Shown one piece after another: positions 51,940 through 61,945 of a DNA stretch of 64,000 nucleotides. The position numbers and the translations under genes were made by a program. The DNA is taken from positions 18,360,479 through 18,424,478 of the forward strand of contig OX463841.1 of the NCBI GenBank assembly GCA_949825065.1, in the 5' to 3' direction. Position 1 is the first letter of the stretch; every line of letters starts with the position of its first letter. The notes under the pieces were generated by a model. It searched no databases and had not been told where the DNA came from. It saw only the letters and a list, made by a program, of their open reading frames with translations. This DNA comes from Odontocerum albicorne. Taxonomy: Eukaryota; Arthropoda; Insecta; Trichoptera; Odontoceridae.

Positions 51940-52960
51940 TCGTGCTAGCCAGAGTCGTCAGTGCGACGCCCACCCACATCACGGACGGTGCCAAAACTCG
52001 CATGATCCATAAAATACCATGGTTATCCGGGCACCGACGGTGCCATGAGCGTCCACCTAGACCGGGAGCACATGCAAATTTGGGTTCATGACGCCCATGG
52101 TTGGAGTCACACTCAACAACCCCCACTGGATGTATATAGGCCATCCGTAAGCCTCCACTGGATGTATATAGGCCATCCGTAAGCCTCCTACTGGATGTAT
52201 ATAGGCCATCCGTAAGCCTTTCGCTGATTGGTTGGAGCCTACTCCACAACCGTTGTCACCAGTGCGACACCCGCGGACCCAAATGGCGGAGCCAAGTTGT
52301 ACATGTTGTCCACGCACAAAACTACGGTCGTCCTTGTCCCAATGGTGCCCACGAGCGCCCACCTAAGTCGTCGGTGCGACGGCCGCAGAACCAACGGGCG
52401 GACCCAAGATACGCATGATGTCCCCACACCATGCTACCTACGTCCGGGTACCGATGGCGCCACGGACGCCTGCCCACCTGGACCGGACTGACAATAAAAC
52501 CTTTGTCACCAGTGTGACGCCTGCGGACCCAAAGGGCGGAGTCCATACACACTACTATGGAGGTCCTGGTACCAATGGTGCCGCGAGCGCCCACCTAAGT
52601 CGTCGGTGCGACGGCCGCAGAACCAACGGGCGGAGCCAAGATGTGCATGACGTAGTCATATCATACTATGCACCTCCGTGTACCGATGGCGTCGCGGACG
52701 CCTGCCCACCTAGACCGGACTGACAATAAAACCTTTGTCACCAGTGTGACGCCTGCGGACCCAAAGGGCGGAGTCCATACACACTACTATGGAGGTCCTG
52801 GTACCAATGGTGCCGCGAGCGCCCACCTAAGTCGTCGGTGCGACGGCCGCAGAACCAACGGGCGGAGCCAAGATGTGCATGACGTAGTCATATCATACTA
52901 TGCACCTCCGTGTACCGATGGCGTCGCGGACGCCTGCCCACCTAGACCGGACTGACAGTT
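51940..52960. repeat. G+C-rich tandem array within the LTR element
   Basis: Degenerate units of about 110-120 bp (core GGTACCAATGGTGCC...GAGCGCCCACCTA, then GTCGTCGGTGCGACGGCCG) are arranged in a higher-order period of 232 bp. Two near-identical 232-bp units occupy 52491-52722 and 52723-52954. At 52126-52220 a separate run of three units of about 32 bp (CACTGGATGTATATAGGCCA plus TCCGTAAGCCT) is embedded. Base composition contrasts strongly with the host DNA. Several frames stay open here only because of the repeat. Confidence 0.85.
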
Positions 52961-54898
52961 ACAAAAAAAAAAAAAAAATATACAAAACAACAACAAAAAA
53001 AAATCATTGGCCGAAGCCTCACAATTAAAGGATATCCCATCGAAAGCCCCCCCCACCAAAGCACGCACCCAATCCTTTTCATTCATACTTCCCAGCAGCA
53101 CTTCCCAAACCCCGGTAGCAACCCCACTCATTCCCTATCATGGAGCTGCCTTCCATTCAACCTATACGACCTAGTGCCAGGTGAGCGACCCTTGATAGAA
53201 CAGGATAAGGAATTGGTAAGGATGTATCCAATGTGACATCATGAGGAAGTGAGCGTCGACGCTCTATCAAAAGACGCGCATACAAACGCTATGCTATCAG
53301 CAAAAATCACCACTCATTGTCCAGCGCATGGTCTATTGAGCGCCACCATATTTTTTTCTTGGAACATGGAAACCTAATTTGGTAAAACTGAATTACCACA
53401 AGTGCCACGGCAGCTCTCGCGTCAATTCACCGTAATGGAGCCTTTATTCCACCTTGGCGATGTCTTTGACGCGAAATTTACCTGCCACTTTCCCCTTCAG
53501 GTCAGACAGTTCATATATTGTGTCGGAAATTTACCTTGTGACCACACACTTGACAAATCGGGGCGCTAATTTGTTGCTGAAATATCGCCCAGCGTTTGAT
53601 TGGCTAGAATACCCTCTCCATACCACCTGTCCAACTAGGTGGTTTATAACCTAGGTGTAAACTACACCAAGCAGCGCTTAGCTTCCAGCCTGCCACAACC
53701 TATCTGTACTTTTAACCTAAAGGTTGTTCCCTTTGCCTTATACCATTAGTTATTGCAAAAAGTGCGAACAAAACGTTCTTCCGGCACGGCCCCTCTATTC
53801 GGAGAACGATCCATGATGGGGCAGGGTAGAGATTATGGCGAGGAGAAGAAAGGTGAACTCATCTTGCTATTCTCACAGTATCATTGAGGCATGAACAATC
53901 CTTCCCTAGGTGTTCGCATCACTCGCATTGGTTTACTCTAAACCACTTGACGAACACGTAATTAATGAGGAATTAAACCTCTCCTATACTAGTCTTCTGC
54001 GGATCATGGCGGGGATATTTATTCCTCATATACCTTTAACTAATAATTTTCGATGACGCCACCTCAACGATGAAGTTTAAACAACTTGCCAACTTTATAC
54101 TGCGGCCAGCATCGTGAAAACATGCTCCGCTCCCGATGAAGGAGGTTAAACGAACATGTTGCTTCAATACTGCATGGTATACTCGCTCGCTTGTATACAG
54201 ACATGCGCCCTAAGGTCTCTGATTTCCTGCCCGAGCACAATAAAGTTGTCACCACGCGTTATATATGTAGACGTTCTAAAAATCAGGGTGTGTAATACCC
54301 TTGCGATAGAAAAACAAATCAAAGTTTTTTTTTTCGCCCTTTGGTGACATACTTGTACTAATTAATCAGCGATCTAGGTTTCTATTACATCTGCGGTATC
54401 ATGAAGCTTATGGCTGGCGAGCTTACCGCAAGGCTAGGCGTTGTTTCGAAAATTAAACTGAACTAACTACAATATACGGGTAATACGAGTAAAATTCTAA
54501 CTTATTTACCATGCCGCTGGTTATGAAACTTCTACAATATTACTCTCTACTAGGAACCCTCCTGAGTTCGTCGCGGTACGTAAGATGACCTAGACATTTG
54601 CATGCGTCATCGCAAAATTCGGATTTGTATAACCCTGTAGTACGGCTTCCTAATACACGCACAGGCACAAACAATTATAGCCGTACGTCTAGAAGGCAAC
54701 CTCAAAGGAACACAATACCAAATACAATACATAGGCACAAATACAATACAATACTAACAGAAATGAAATTATAAATATAATTAATGCAACAAAAAAAATT
54801 ACAATTCAGGACAATAAGATGTATGCATGGCAGATAATCAGATACGGAAAAACACACAAGAATTATAACTCTCAAGCCTTTACCTGAGATCAATAAAG
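52961..54898. other. LTR element interior, pol region lost
   Basis: RNase H and integrase should lie here on the minus strand. I see no HHCC zinc finger, DDE or RNase H motif, and no frame above about 66 codons with family features. Composition is mixed. It looks like replaced or heavily deleted sequence. Confidence 0.5.
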
Positions 54899-55228
54899 TC
54901 AATAATTAATTATCTCCAAGACTCTCAGTCCTGTTTGCATATTATTAAACCAACATGGTACAGAACCCTGGTCACCCTGATCGGCGAACAATTGTTCCAT
55001 CATTCGTTGCATCTCAGCAGGAATGTTTTTTAAGCCAAATGGGGTGACCACAAACCGATATTGTCCCCGGCCCTCTACAAAGAATGCCGTCTTACATTTA
55101 GACTCTTTGCTTAATGGCATTAGCCAAAACTCATGGCTCAGATCTAAAGCAGTGAGGTAGCGCGTATCTCGAAGATTGTCGAGAATTCGGTTGATGTTAG
55201 GTAACCGATAACAGTCCGTCTGCGTCAC
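54899..55228 (-). pseudogene. Gypsy reverse transcriptase fragment
   Basis: CYRLPNINRILDNLRDTRYL, TALDLSHEFWLMPLSKESKC (motif A, Asp present) and KTAFFVEGRGQYRFVVTPFG plus LKNIPAEMQRMMEQLF (motif B region) mark Ty3/gypsy RT. The frame ends before the YxDD active site. The start (PKKDAS...RIVLD, near 55290) is in another frame. The stretch that normally separates protease from RT is missing. It cannot encode an active polymerase. Confidence 0.85.
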
Positions 55229-55305
55229 GGAATTTAGTTTGCGGGGTCCAATACGATTCGAGCAGAAGCATCCTTTTTCGGAACAATGGAGGCATTATTG
55301 AGCCA

Positions 55306-55757
55306 TTAACTCCTACTCGAATGAGAAAACGATTCCGGCGTAAGCCCGGAACGCTTCAAGAAGGGAATACCGAGCACCAAGCAAGTATCTAAAGAAGGAA
55401 CTACCTGGAATTCCACCAACACAGTTTGGTGATCATAATGTAAGGGCAACTGGATCGTACCCAGCACCCGATGTCCCTGACTATCAGCCGTGTGAACGAC
55501 TCCCTCAGTAGTTCGCATAATAAACCGTAAGTCCTTAAAATTTTTATACAGATTACCACCTATTACGTTAATTGCTGCACCTGAATCTAGCAACGCCCTA
55601 AATGGTGAGCCCTGAATTTCACAATGAAGATAGGGTCTCTCATCCCTAGCATTTGAAATTTCTATGGCACCAAGGTTACGGCTATTATTTCTTAATTCTA
55701 TTGTATTTGACCAACCCCTTAGCTCCGAATTACCTTGACCGGGTTGGTCCCCTATCT
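55306..55757 (-). CDS. LTR element protease, read by -1 frameshift from gag
   Basis: In the -1 frame relative to gag, the reading continues without a stop from the slippery site to 55306. It contains RPYLHCEIQGSPFRALLDSG plus AAINVIGG, the retropepsin active site (LDSGA), and later LVEFQVVPSLDTCLVLGIPF, the conserved hydrophobic-Gly motif that closes the fold. The length is about 150 codons. Retropepsin cuts the Gag-Pol polyprotein. After PFLKRSGLTPE the frame runs into a stop where RT should join. Confidence 0.82.
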
Positions 55758-55764
55758 GTTTTTT
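55709..55764 (-). promoter_or_regulatory. -1 ribosomal frameshift signal at the gag/protease junction
   Basis: On the element strand the heptamer A AAA AAC lies at 55764-55758 in the gag frame (CCA AAA AAC AGA TAG). Eight bases later GACCAACCC (55749-55741) pairs perfectly with GGGTTGGTC (55717-55709) across a 23-nt loop. The gag stop TAG (55754-55752) lies in the spacer. Heptamer, spacer length and stem all match known -1 frameshift sites. Loop CAAGGT (55737-55732) can also pair with ACCTTG (55676-55671), a possible pseudoknot. Confidence 0.82.
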
Positions 55765-56870
55765 GGAATTAAGGAGCTCGGCGGCGGACGCGAAGTATCC
55801 GTCAGCAAAGTAAAAGGTCTAGAAGTCTCGGCACGACTCCTTACGCGATTACTTGGCGACTTATCCGGTTCCTTCTGGATAAGTGGTTTGTGCGGACAGT
55901 CGCGGGCAATATGATGCGGAAGATTGCACAAGAAACACCTCAACAAGGTCGGCCCTCTACCGATAACCTTCTGTGAGACGGATGACACACGTGCCCTTAC
56001 CCTTGGCTGCATCTGCAGCGGCCGGGGTGATACCTCACCACTCCTGTTCATTTGTTCGAAAGAGGCACATACTCTTTCCATCTCTCGTACTGACGCAGGC
56101 CGCGTACTGACAAGGACTGAGCTAAACCTAACGTGAAGGCCTCTCTTGAACACCTGTAACAGCTCCACCTCCGTCAAGGCAGAGTCCAGTGTACTGTTTA
56201 CTTCCAAAATTCGTGATATATAATCGGTGGAAGATTCTTCGTGACCCTGCTTGGATGCCCAAATATCCAGCTTTCTATCTACCATAAAACTCTCCGATTC
56301 GAACCTCTCCAAAAAATGTGCCTTCAATGTAGCCCATCTCATAGGGTTCCTATACGTAATCCTGAAAAAGGTCAGGGCTCTGTCGCGCAAAAATTCAGGT
56401 AGGACGGGAGAGAGAGAGTCTACATCGAACCTACGTGCGTGTGCTATTTCCTCGAGCCTAACCAAAAACTGACGTACGCTACCCGAGCCATTAAACGGAT
56501 CCACTGGCCACGATGAAAAATTGATATTTAATGGAGGTAATTGATTACCTCTAGTGCTAGGAGACGGCAACATTCCCAAGTCTCTTGAAGGGCAAGACCC
56601 GGTAAATGGCAAGGAAGAGTCCGAACGAGGGGCTGTCGCTCCGGAAACCAGTTCCATAGAAAATTCCGGGGCTCCTCGCAAATTAACATGTGCCTTAGAC
56701 CTTTGAGGCAATATAACCTCTTCTGTAGGAGAGTGAACGAGGCCCCGATTGTAGCTCCATGCTTGCCGACGCAACCTGGGGAGTTTGTTACCCGGAGTGA
56801 TTCCCCTTTCCATCAATTCCCCAATCAATCTCTCCTTAGTTGCACTCGTAATATTGTCAATAGGACTCAT
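55752..56870 (-). CDS. gag: LTR element Gag (about 372 aa)
   Basis: Gag packages element RNA into particles. The frame is open from a TGA just right of 56960; the first ATG of good position is 56870 (MSPIDNITSATKER). Residues about 8-40 (TKERLIGELMERGITPGNKL then PRLRRQAW) look like a SAP motif. The capsid-like part holds DPFNGSGSVRQFLVRLEEIA, LRDRALTFFRITYRNPMRWA and LKAHFLERF, typical of insect gypsy Gag. Near the end is a CCHC zinc knuckle, CFLCNLPHHIARDC, in a basic context. It ends IPKNR and TAG, overlapping the frameshift site. The frame is intact. Confidence 0.88.
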   Translation of the reverse strand: MSPIDNITSATKERLIGELMERGITPGNKLPRLRRQAWSYNRGLVHSPTEEVILPQRSKAHVNLRGAPEFSMELVSGATAPRSDSSLPFTGSCPSRDLGMLPSPSTRGNQLPPLNINFSSWPVDPFNGSGSVRQFLVRLEEIAHARRFDVDSLSPVLPEFLRDRALTFFRITYRNPMRWATLKAHFLERFESESFMVDRKLDIWASKQGHEESSTDYISRILEVNSTLDSALTEVELLQVFKRGLHVRFSSVLVSTRPASVREMERVCASFEQMNRSGEVSPRPLQMQPRVRARVSSVSQKVIGRGPTLLRCFLCNLPHHIARDCPHKPLIQKEPDKSPSNRVRSRAETSRPFTLLTDTSRPPPSSLIPKNR

Positions 56871-56989
56871 TGTGGACTTATCCTCAGCTAGCAAGGTGAG
56901 AGTTCTATCTGAAAGATTAGAAATCCCCAAGACTCTAGGCCACGCTGTTATTAATACGCGTTCCCAATCTCAGGAATAGCCTTCACCAG

Positions 56990-57700
56990 AAATTCCAATC
57001 GCATGTAATCGAAGAAAACAACTCTACCTTAAAGGCCTAAAATAGAATAATTCAATAAGTTCGATCACCCGGCCACGCTATTATAACACCGGTCTACTAC
57101 TAATCTCGCCGACCAGATGTACGACAGCTAGTATTCGTCAAACTTAATTAGCGAAACAGCCGGACGGCTCTGAACGAATAATGTTATAGTTGGCAAACTT
57201 AGTGCTCTAAATATTCTATTTTTTGTTGATGATTTAAAAATCTTCAAAGCGATCCAAACTCCGGAATACGCCACTAACTCTATCCAACCGGAAAGAAAAC
57301 GTAACGAATTATTCCTTGCCAATGCAACAAGGAACTTCTATCAGCTGCTAAACACCCGGCCAATCACAAGAAACTATGGCGTTCCACTAGCTCTGCCTAC
57401 CCGATTACCGGCCAAATTCGAGATTATACTCCTCGTAAAACTACGCTCAACTCGATTTTTTCTAATTTTAGAAAATAACTACCTACACTCGCACAGCTTT
57501 TATCAGCCGCACGTTATTAGTTGGTTATTATATTTTATTTAATTAATAAATAAAATCCTCAACTCATACACAAAATGACCGCCAAACAAAACGGTACTCG
57601 AATCAATTTCCGCCCGACCGACTTGACTGAAGTACAAAGCCTATGCTTTGTTGTTTTAACGGTCCTGAATTGCTTTCGATTCTTTACCGAGTTATACGCC
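56990..57700. other. LTR element leader, proximal part
   Basis: This is untranslated sequence between gag and the leader repeats. No gene is seen. RNA packaging signals would be expected here, but none can be named. Confidence 0.45.
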
Positions 57701-57709
57701 GTTAATCAA

Positions 57710-58025
57710 AATAATATAACAAAATTATACACCGTATACAATACAACAATGCACAAAATTTCGAATAAAAACAGGAAGAAAAGAAAGAAGAAAACATAAA
57801 ATTCAAATACACAGTACACAACAAAGCAATGCACAAGATATTCAAATCAAAAAAAGAAAAAAAAACATAAAACTCAAATACACAGTATACAATAAAGCAA
57901 TGCACAAGATATTCAAATCGAAAAATGAAAAAAGAAGAAAAAAAAACATAAAATTCCAATACACAGTACACAACACAGCAATGCACAAATTATTCTAGTA
58001 CCAAAAGAAGAAAGAAAGGAAAAAA
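57710..58025. repeat. Leader tandem repeat, about 4 units of 70-80 bp
   Basis: Units contain ACAGTACACAACAAAGCAAT, GCACAAGATATTCAAATC, a purine run (GAAAAAAGAAGAAAAAAA) and ACATAAAATTCAAAT. Successive copies drift. They lie between PBS and gag. Confidence 0.75.
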
Positions 58026-58077
58026 ACATAAAAATACAAATTATACCGTCCAAGCCCGACGACGAACCTCTAGGTAG

Positions 58078-58095
58078 GCCCCACGTTGGGCGCCA
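58078..58095 (-). other. Primer-binding site, tRNA-Lys type
   Basis: On the element strand TGGCGCCCAACGTGGGGC starts two bases after the 5' LTR. It is the sequence known as the primer site for a lysine tRNA in several retroelements. Confidence 0.85.
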
Positions 58096-58097
58096 GT

Positions 58098-59529
58098 TTC
58101 AGACTTTTTACCCTTTAATTAATTAAGTTGGATTACTAAAAGCCTGGATGTTACAATGTATGACTCTTACTCCGGTAGCTCAGTATAGGTAAAACAAGGC
58201 TCAATAAGATCTCAAGATGTCGTGGGAAGAGGTAGGCATTCGTCAGTGCTTGGGTAGGTATAAATACATAATGAAACACATATTTGCTGTTAATTGGTTA
58301 TATATTTAATCCTGACGAGCTGATACTCCGTCAGGAAAATCAAATGGGCAGATTTCTCGCTGCTACTCCGCTAACCTTTCAGATGGACAGGCAGTCGAAG
58401 TAATTTATTATCACACAACAGTCCGTTGCGGAAATGTGTCAATTCTCAAAGATTAGATCTCGCCAATCTCTAGAATACTCAAATATCACCATAAAATGAC
58501 AAGCAAAAGAGGATAAATAAGGTTGATCTTACTCCAATACAGGACAAAATGTATTATCCCAGATCCGCTTCAAGTGTATGACCAGGTCGACTCGTATATG
58601 GCCCTCTGACCTTATACTGTTACTACAGGGCCGCTGATGTGAAGAAATTCCCTCAGTGGTTGGCGACCGCCAATTCGTGCCGTAATACACCCACACGACT
58701 CAGTTCCTCGGGAATTTACCGGACAAATTGTATCAAATAAGAATGAACAATCAAATGTGAGAAAAGCTTGTTCAAGTTCGCGAACAGCGTCAAGACGAGA
58801 ATGATGTTGACTTGATAACTTCGTGGCGAGAGAAAGGGCTCGGAAGATCGCGGTCCCTTAATTTAAGGGATCTCAGCCTAGCGCCGCCATTTTGGAACTC
58901 TATAGAAAGTCCCTCGCGACCGTTAAAAAAATCATAAACCTTTTCGTTATTTTGCCAATGAATAGTCTATTTAAACTTTCACAGCGTAATTAAGTCGAGA
59001 ATCCTTTTTGTATAACATCCGGTGAAACTTATTGTTTAAGAGACAATACTGGACCCTTCTTTTTTTTAATGTATCTCGAGTGAATTGTTATTCTCAGCCG
59101 TTGTTTTCAATATTTAACTATGTCCGTAATAAATTAAGCTCGACGTATTTCTTTAGAAAGGAGAAGAGAAATTTTTTGACCCCTTTTTTCTCTCTCGCAT
59201 GACAATCGCGGTCATAAAAGCGCCTTCGCCCTCGAAATATATCTTGCGCAAAGTTTTATTTTCTTTTCTTAGTAACAATAGTTATCTGTGACTGCAATAA
59301 AACAGATCGCAGACGGAACACTAATTACCGATCCTCATAAAGTGTCGTGTATTTCTATACAAATGGGAAGACAAGCCAGCCACTCGAGGCAGTTAAGTTT
59401 GAAACAATAGGAAGCAATCCTTCTCGAAAATGACGCAAGATCTCCCTTTGACTGCTCTGGTTCACTATTTTTAATGGTTATTTTTTAACTACAATAAACT
59501 AATTGGTCGGCCGTACCCAAGTCCTGACA
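58098..59529 (-). repeat. 5' LTR (1432 bp)
   Basis: TGTCAGG...GTCTGAA on the element strand. It appears base-for-base identical to 49561-50992, which indicates a recent insertion. As the 5' LTR it should carry the promoter (a TATAAATA box near 58259-58266 reads on the plus strand; the functional one was not determined). Confidence 0.93.
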
Positions 59530-59589
59530 AAGTTGAGTGTAAGGTTAGAAAGATGATGGCTGCGGTCATTAGAATAGGTACTTACCAAC

Positions 59590-60130
59590 ATCTATTTATT
59601 TATTTAACACTTTTATTGAAAATACAATCTGGCGGGCTTATTGCCAGGCTGCAATCTCTTCCAGTCAACCAGACAAAAGTAAATAAAGCAAGTTACATTG
59701 TTGCATAAATCATTCAAATGACTATCAATCCCCACGATATCCATAAACACATACGTGAACATATGCCCACGAACCCCGCAAAGACGGACTATCACCCGAA
59801 CATTCTTTTTCATACAAAGTGAGATATCATCAATCAAAAAAAAAGGAAGGGATAGTGGAGAGGAAAGGAAAAGAAAAATCGGGAATGCAACACGTTATTT
59901 TACTGACTAGAAAATAAGAGTTTTTTCAGTCGCTTTTTGAAGCATGCCAAGGACGGAGCGAGTCTTATATTGGTCTGTAACTGATTCCAGAGTCTCACTG
60001 CATGGACAGTAAAGGACGACGTAAAAAAGAGGAGCGGTGAACTGGAAAGGCCAATAAACAATATCTGTTTGAGCGTAGCGCTAATTCATGATTGGAAAGA
60101 CGCTTAAATTTTTCAGCGAGATAAGAGGGG
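59590..60130 (-). repeat. LINE family E (SINE partner) 3' end
   Basis: On the minus strand a worn frame gives LWNQLQTNIRLAPSLACFKK and RLKKLLFSSQ, the C terminus of a CR1-like RT. The 3' UTR ends GTCTGGTTGACTGGAAGAGA, TTGCAGCCTGGCAATAAGCC, CGCCAGATTGTATTTTCAAT and a TAAATAAATAAATAG tail. The same last 45-50 bases close the SINE. A 60-bp piece near 59730-59815 is absent from the 41345 copy. Confidence 0.72.
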
Positions 60131-60199
60131 GTGGCGGGACAGTTAATGATATTATACAATAGAGACAGTATGTGAATTTGGCGTCTATTTCTAACATCT

Positions 60200-60479
60200 A
60201 GACATGTTTAGAAAAATATATTTGGTAAGAAAACCGCTAGAAACTTATCAAGGGAAGACGAACTACAAACAAACCATTGTAGATATTTAGATGTATACCC
60301 ATACTTATGATTTGTGGTATATGAAAAGACCGTGTCCTTGCGATAATAGTTAACGAGCGGACTTGGCAAATTAGTGTCTGGCGTTCAATTCTGAACAGCT
60401 CTTGCCACGGAGTATCAGACAGAGGTGGACATCTCTGTGAATTCTGACTTCAAAATTGTGTTTCAGAAAGAACACAGCT
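60200..60479. other. Old repeat and unassigned DNA
   Basis: 60210-60330 resembles 39990-40110. The remainder is unassigned. Confidence 0.4.
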
Positions 60480-60700
60480 ATAAAATATATAATGCAATGA
60501 GATGCCTCTTTAGTCTGGGAGTCACTGACATAAATAGTAAGCTGGAGGAGCGACAACTGAAATGGTACGGGCACATAAGACGGAGACCACCAGACCAAAC
60601 TGTAAATCAGAGGCATCAGAGAAAGGTTATCAGGTGGTTAATCATTGTGAAGACCTTCTAAGATAACGCAACTGGACGTTAACATACAAGGAGAGTCAAC
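60480..60700 (+). pseudogene. LINE family B fragment
   Basis: SLGVTDINSKLEERQLKWYG plus HIRRRPPDQTVNQ. This is a diverged copy of the segment SLGVTDINSKMEERRLRWYR seen at 4490-4580. Confidence 0.72.
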
Positions 60701-60859
60701 CCCAATGAAAAGGATAATATAATATAAAAGATTTAAAACTATCCTCCATACTGAACCACAAAACATAACATTTACTTTTAAAGCTTACAAGAAGAGAAGA
60801 GGAAAAAATATATATCAATAGGATAAACCTTTGTTTTCAACATTTCTAATAACAAATAT

Positions 60860-61945
60860 AAAACTAGGATATGAGTTCTGTTATTTGGGCAGTATGTTTA
60901 TGTGTGATGAGCTAGTTGAAAGGAATATTGAAAGAAGGGTAGCGACAGAGGACAAGGTAAATGGAGCACTTAATGTTGTATACAGCAACCGTGCAACATC
61001 AACAGTAACAAAAATGACAATACGTAATGGTGTGTTGGGTGCCCACTTTGATGAATGGAAGTGAAACTTAGATGTAGCAGAAGGTTAAATGTTAGATTAT
61101 AATGCTGTGGAGATTTATGCACTAAGAAAAAAAACGTGGTGTTAATGCTTGAAAAAAGGTGAAATGAAGATAAGAATCATCATCATCATCATCAATGGCA
61201 CTACAGCCCATTGTGGGCCCCGGCCTCCTCCAGCAGTCGTTGCCATTCCCCCCTATCCTGGGATGCACTCCTCCAGCCCCTGATGCCAATCACGTTTGCA
61301 TCATTCTGCACCCCATCCATCCACCTAAGCTTTGGTCTGCCCACGCTACGTCTTCCTTGGGGCTTGGAAAAGAGTACTTTGTTAGGCATTTCCTCTTCTC
61401 CCATTCTTGCTACATGCCCCGCCCAACGTAGCCTCCCAATTTTGATGTATTTTATAATGTTGGGCTCTTTGTATATGCTGTATAACTCCTCATTATATCT
61501 CACTCTCCAAGATCCATTTTCCTGTATGGGTCCGAATATTTTTCTGAGTATTTTTCTTTCAAATATTAGAAGGGAAGATTCGTTCTGAAGATAAGAATGC
61601 ATGGACAAAATTAATATTTTTCAACAAGATGAAGAAAATAGATTTAAGATGGTTTGGACATGTGTAAATAATGAACGATGAAAGAATGACTAAAAGCGAG
61701 TAGGTATACAAATCAGAAGTACCAGGTGTGTGTAAGAAAGGGACCGATAAAAACTTTTTTCAAAATCTAGACCAAATGGACCAGATTTTGAAAAAGGTAA
61801 AGTGAGAAGTTTGAAATATAGAATATTGTGCATGATGAGATATATGAACGTTGAGAAGGCGATTGTTGTGTGCTTGGACAGACAATATTGGAAATCTGTT
61901 ATCTCTGCTTAGCCCGCAAGGGACATGGTGCGATTATATTTAAAA
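60860..61945 (+). pseudogene. LINE family A copy split by another LINE
   Basis: The left part is YEFCYLGSMFMCDELVERNI, ERRVATEDKVNGALNVVYSN, RATSTVTKMTIRNGVLGAHF and NAVEIYALRKK. The frame is cut at 61177. The right part from 61599 resumes with worn DGLDMCK, ERMTKSE and YMNVEKAIVVCLDRQ-like text, then a CGCAAGGGACATGGTGCGAT end. The intervening 408 bp belong to a different LINE. Confidence 0.75.
61178..61585 (-). mobile_element. 5'-truncated LINE family G insertion with 13-bp target duplication
   Basis: TGAAGATAAGAAT occurs at 61165-61177 and again at 61586-61598. Between them, on the minus strand, an open frame reads LIFERKILRKIFGPIQENGS, RVRYNEELYSIYKEPNIIKY, IGRLRWAGHVARMGEEEMPN, GRPKLRWMDGVQND and WRSASQDRGEWQRLLEEAGA, ends HNGL and a stop, then a (GAT)n tail at 61178-61194. 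The full RT C terminus, stop, simple tail and target duplication are all in order. It is a fresh target-primed insertion. Confidence 0.9.

Larger units (their letters stand above)
49561..59529 (-). mobile_element. LTR retrotransposon (Ty3/gypsy class), 9.97 kb
   Basis: Two 1432-bp LTRs in direct orientation flank a minus-strand interior. The target duplication is AAGTT (49556-49560 and 59530-59534). Reading leftward: 5' LTR (59529-58098), PBS, leader with tandem repeats, gag, protease by frameshift, part of RT, then about 3.9 kb without recognisable RNase H or integrase that includes a G+C-rich tandem array, then the 3' LTR (50992-49561). The long LTRs, tRNA-Lys-type PBS and gypsy-like RT recall the Osvaldo/Ulysses group (inference). 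It is a structurally young but protein-deficient copy. Confidence 0.93.

Noticed and set aside
52228..52955. Several overlapping open frames of 87-102 codons
   Set aside because: They lie in the tandem array and repeat with it; the 232-bp period is not a multiple of three, so the frames are by-products.
57702..57986. 94-codon hydrophobic frame on the minus strand
   Set aside because: It is the complement of purine-rich leader repeats; the amino acids (F, C, Y, V) reflect composition.
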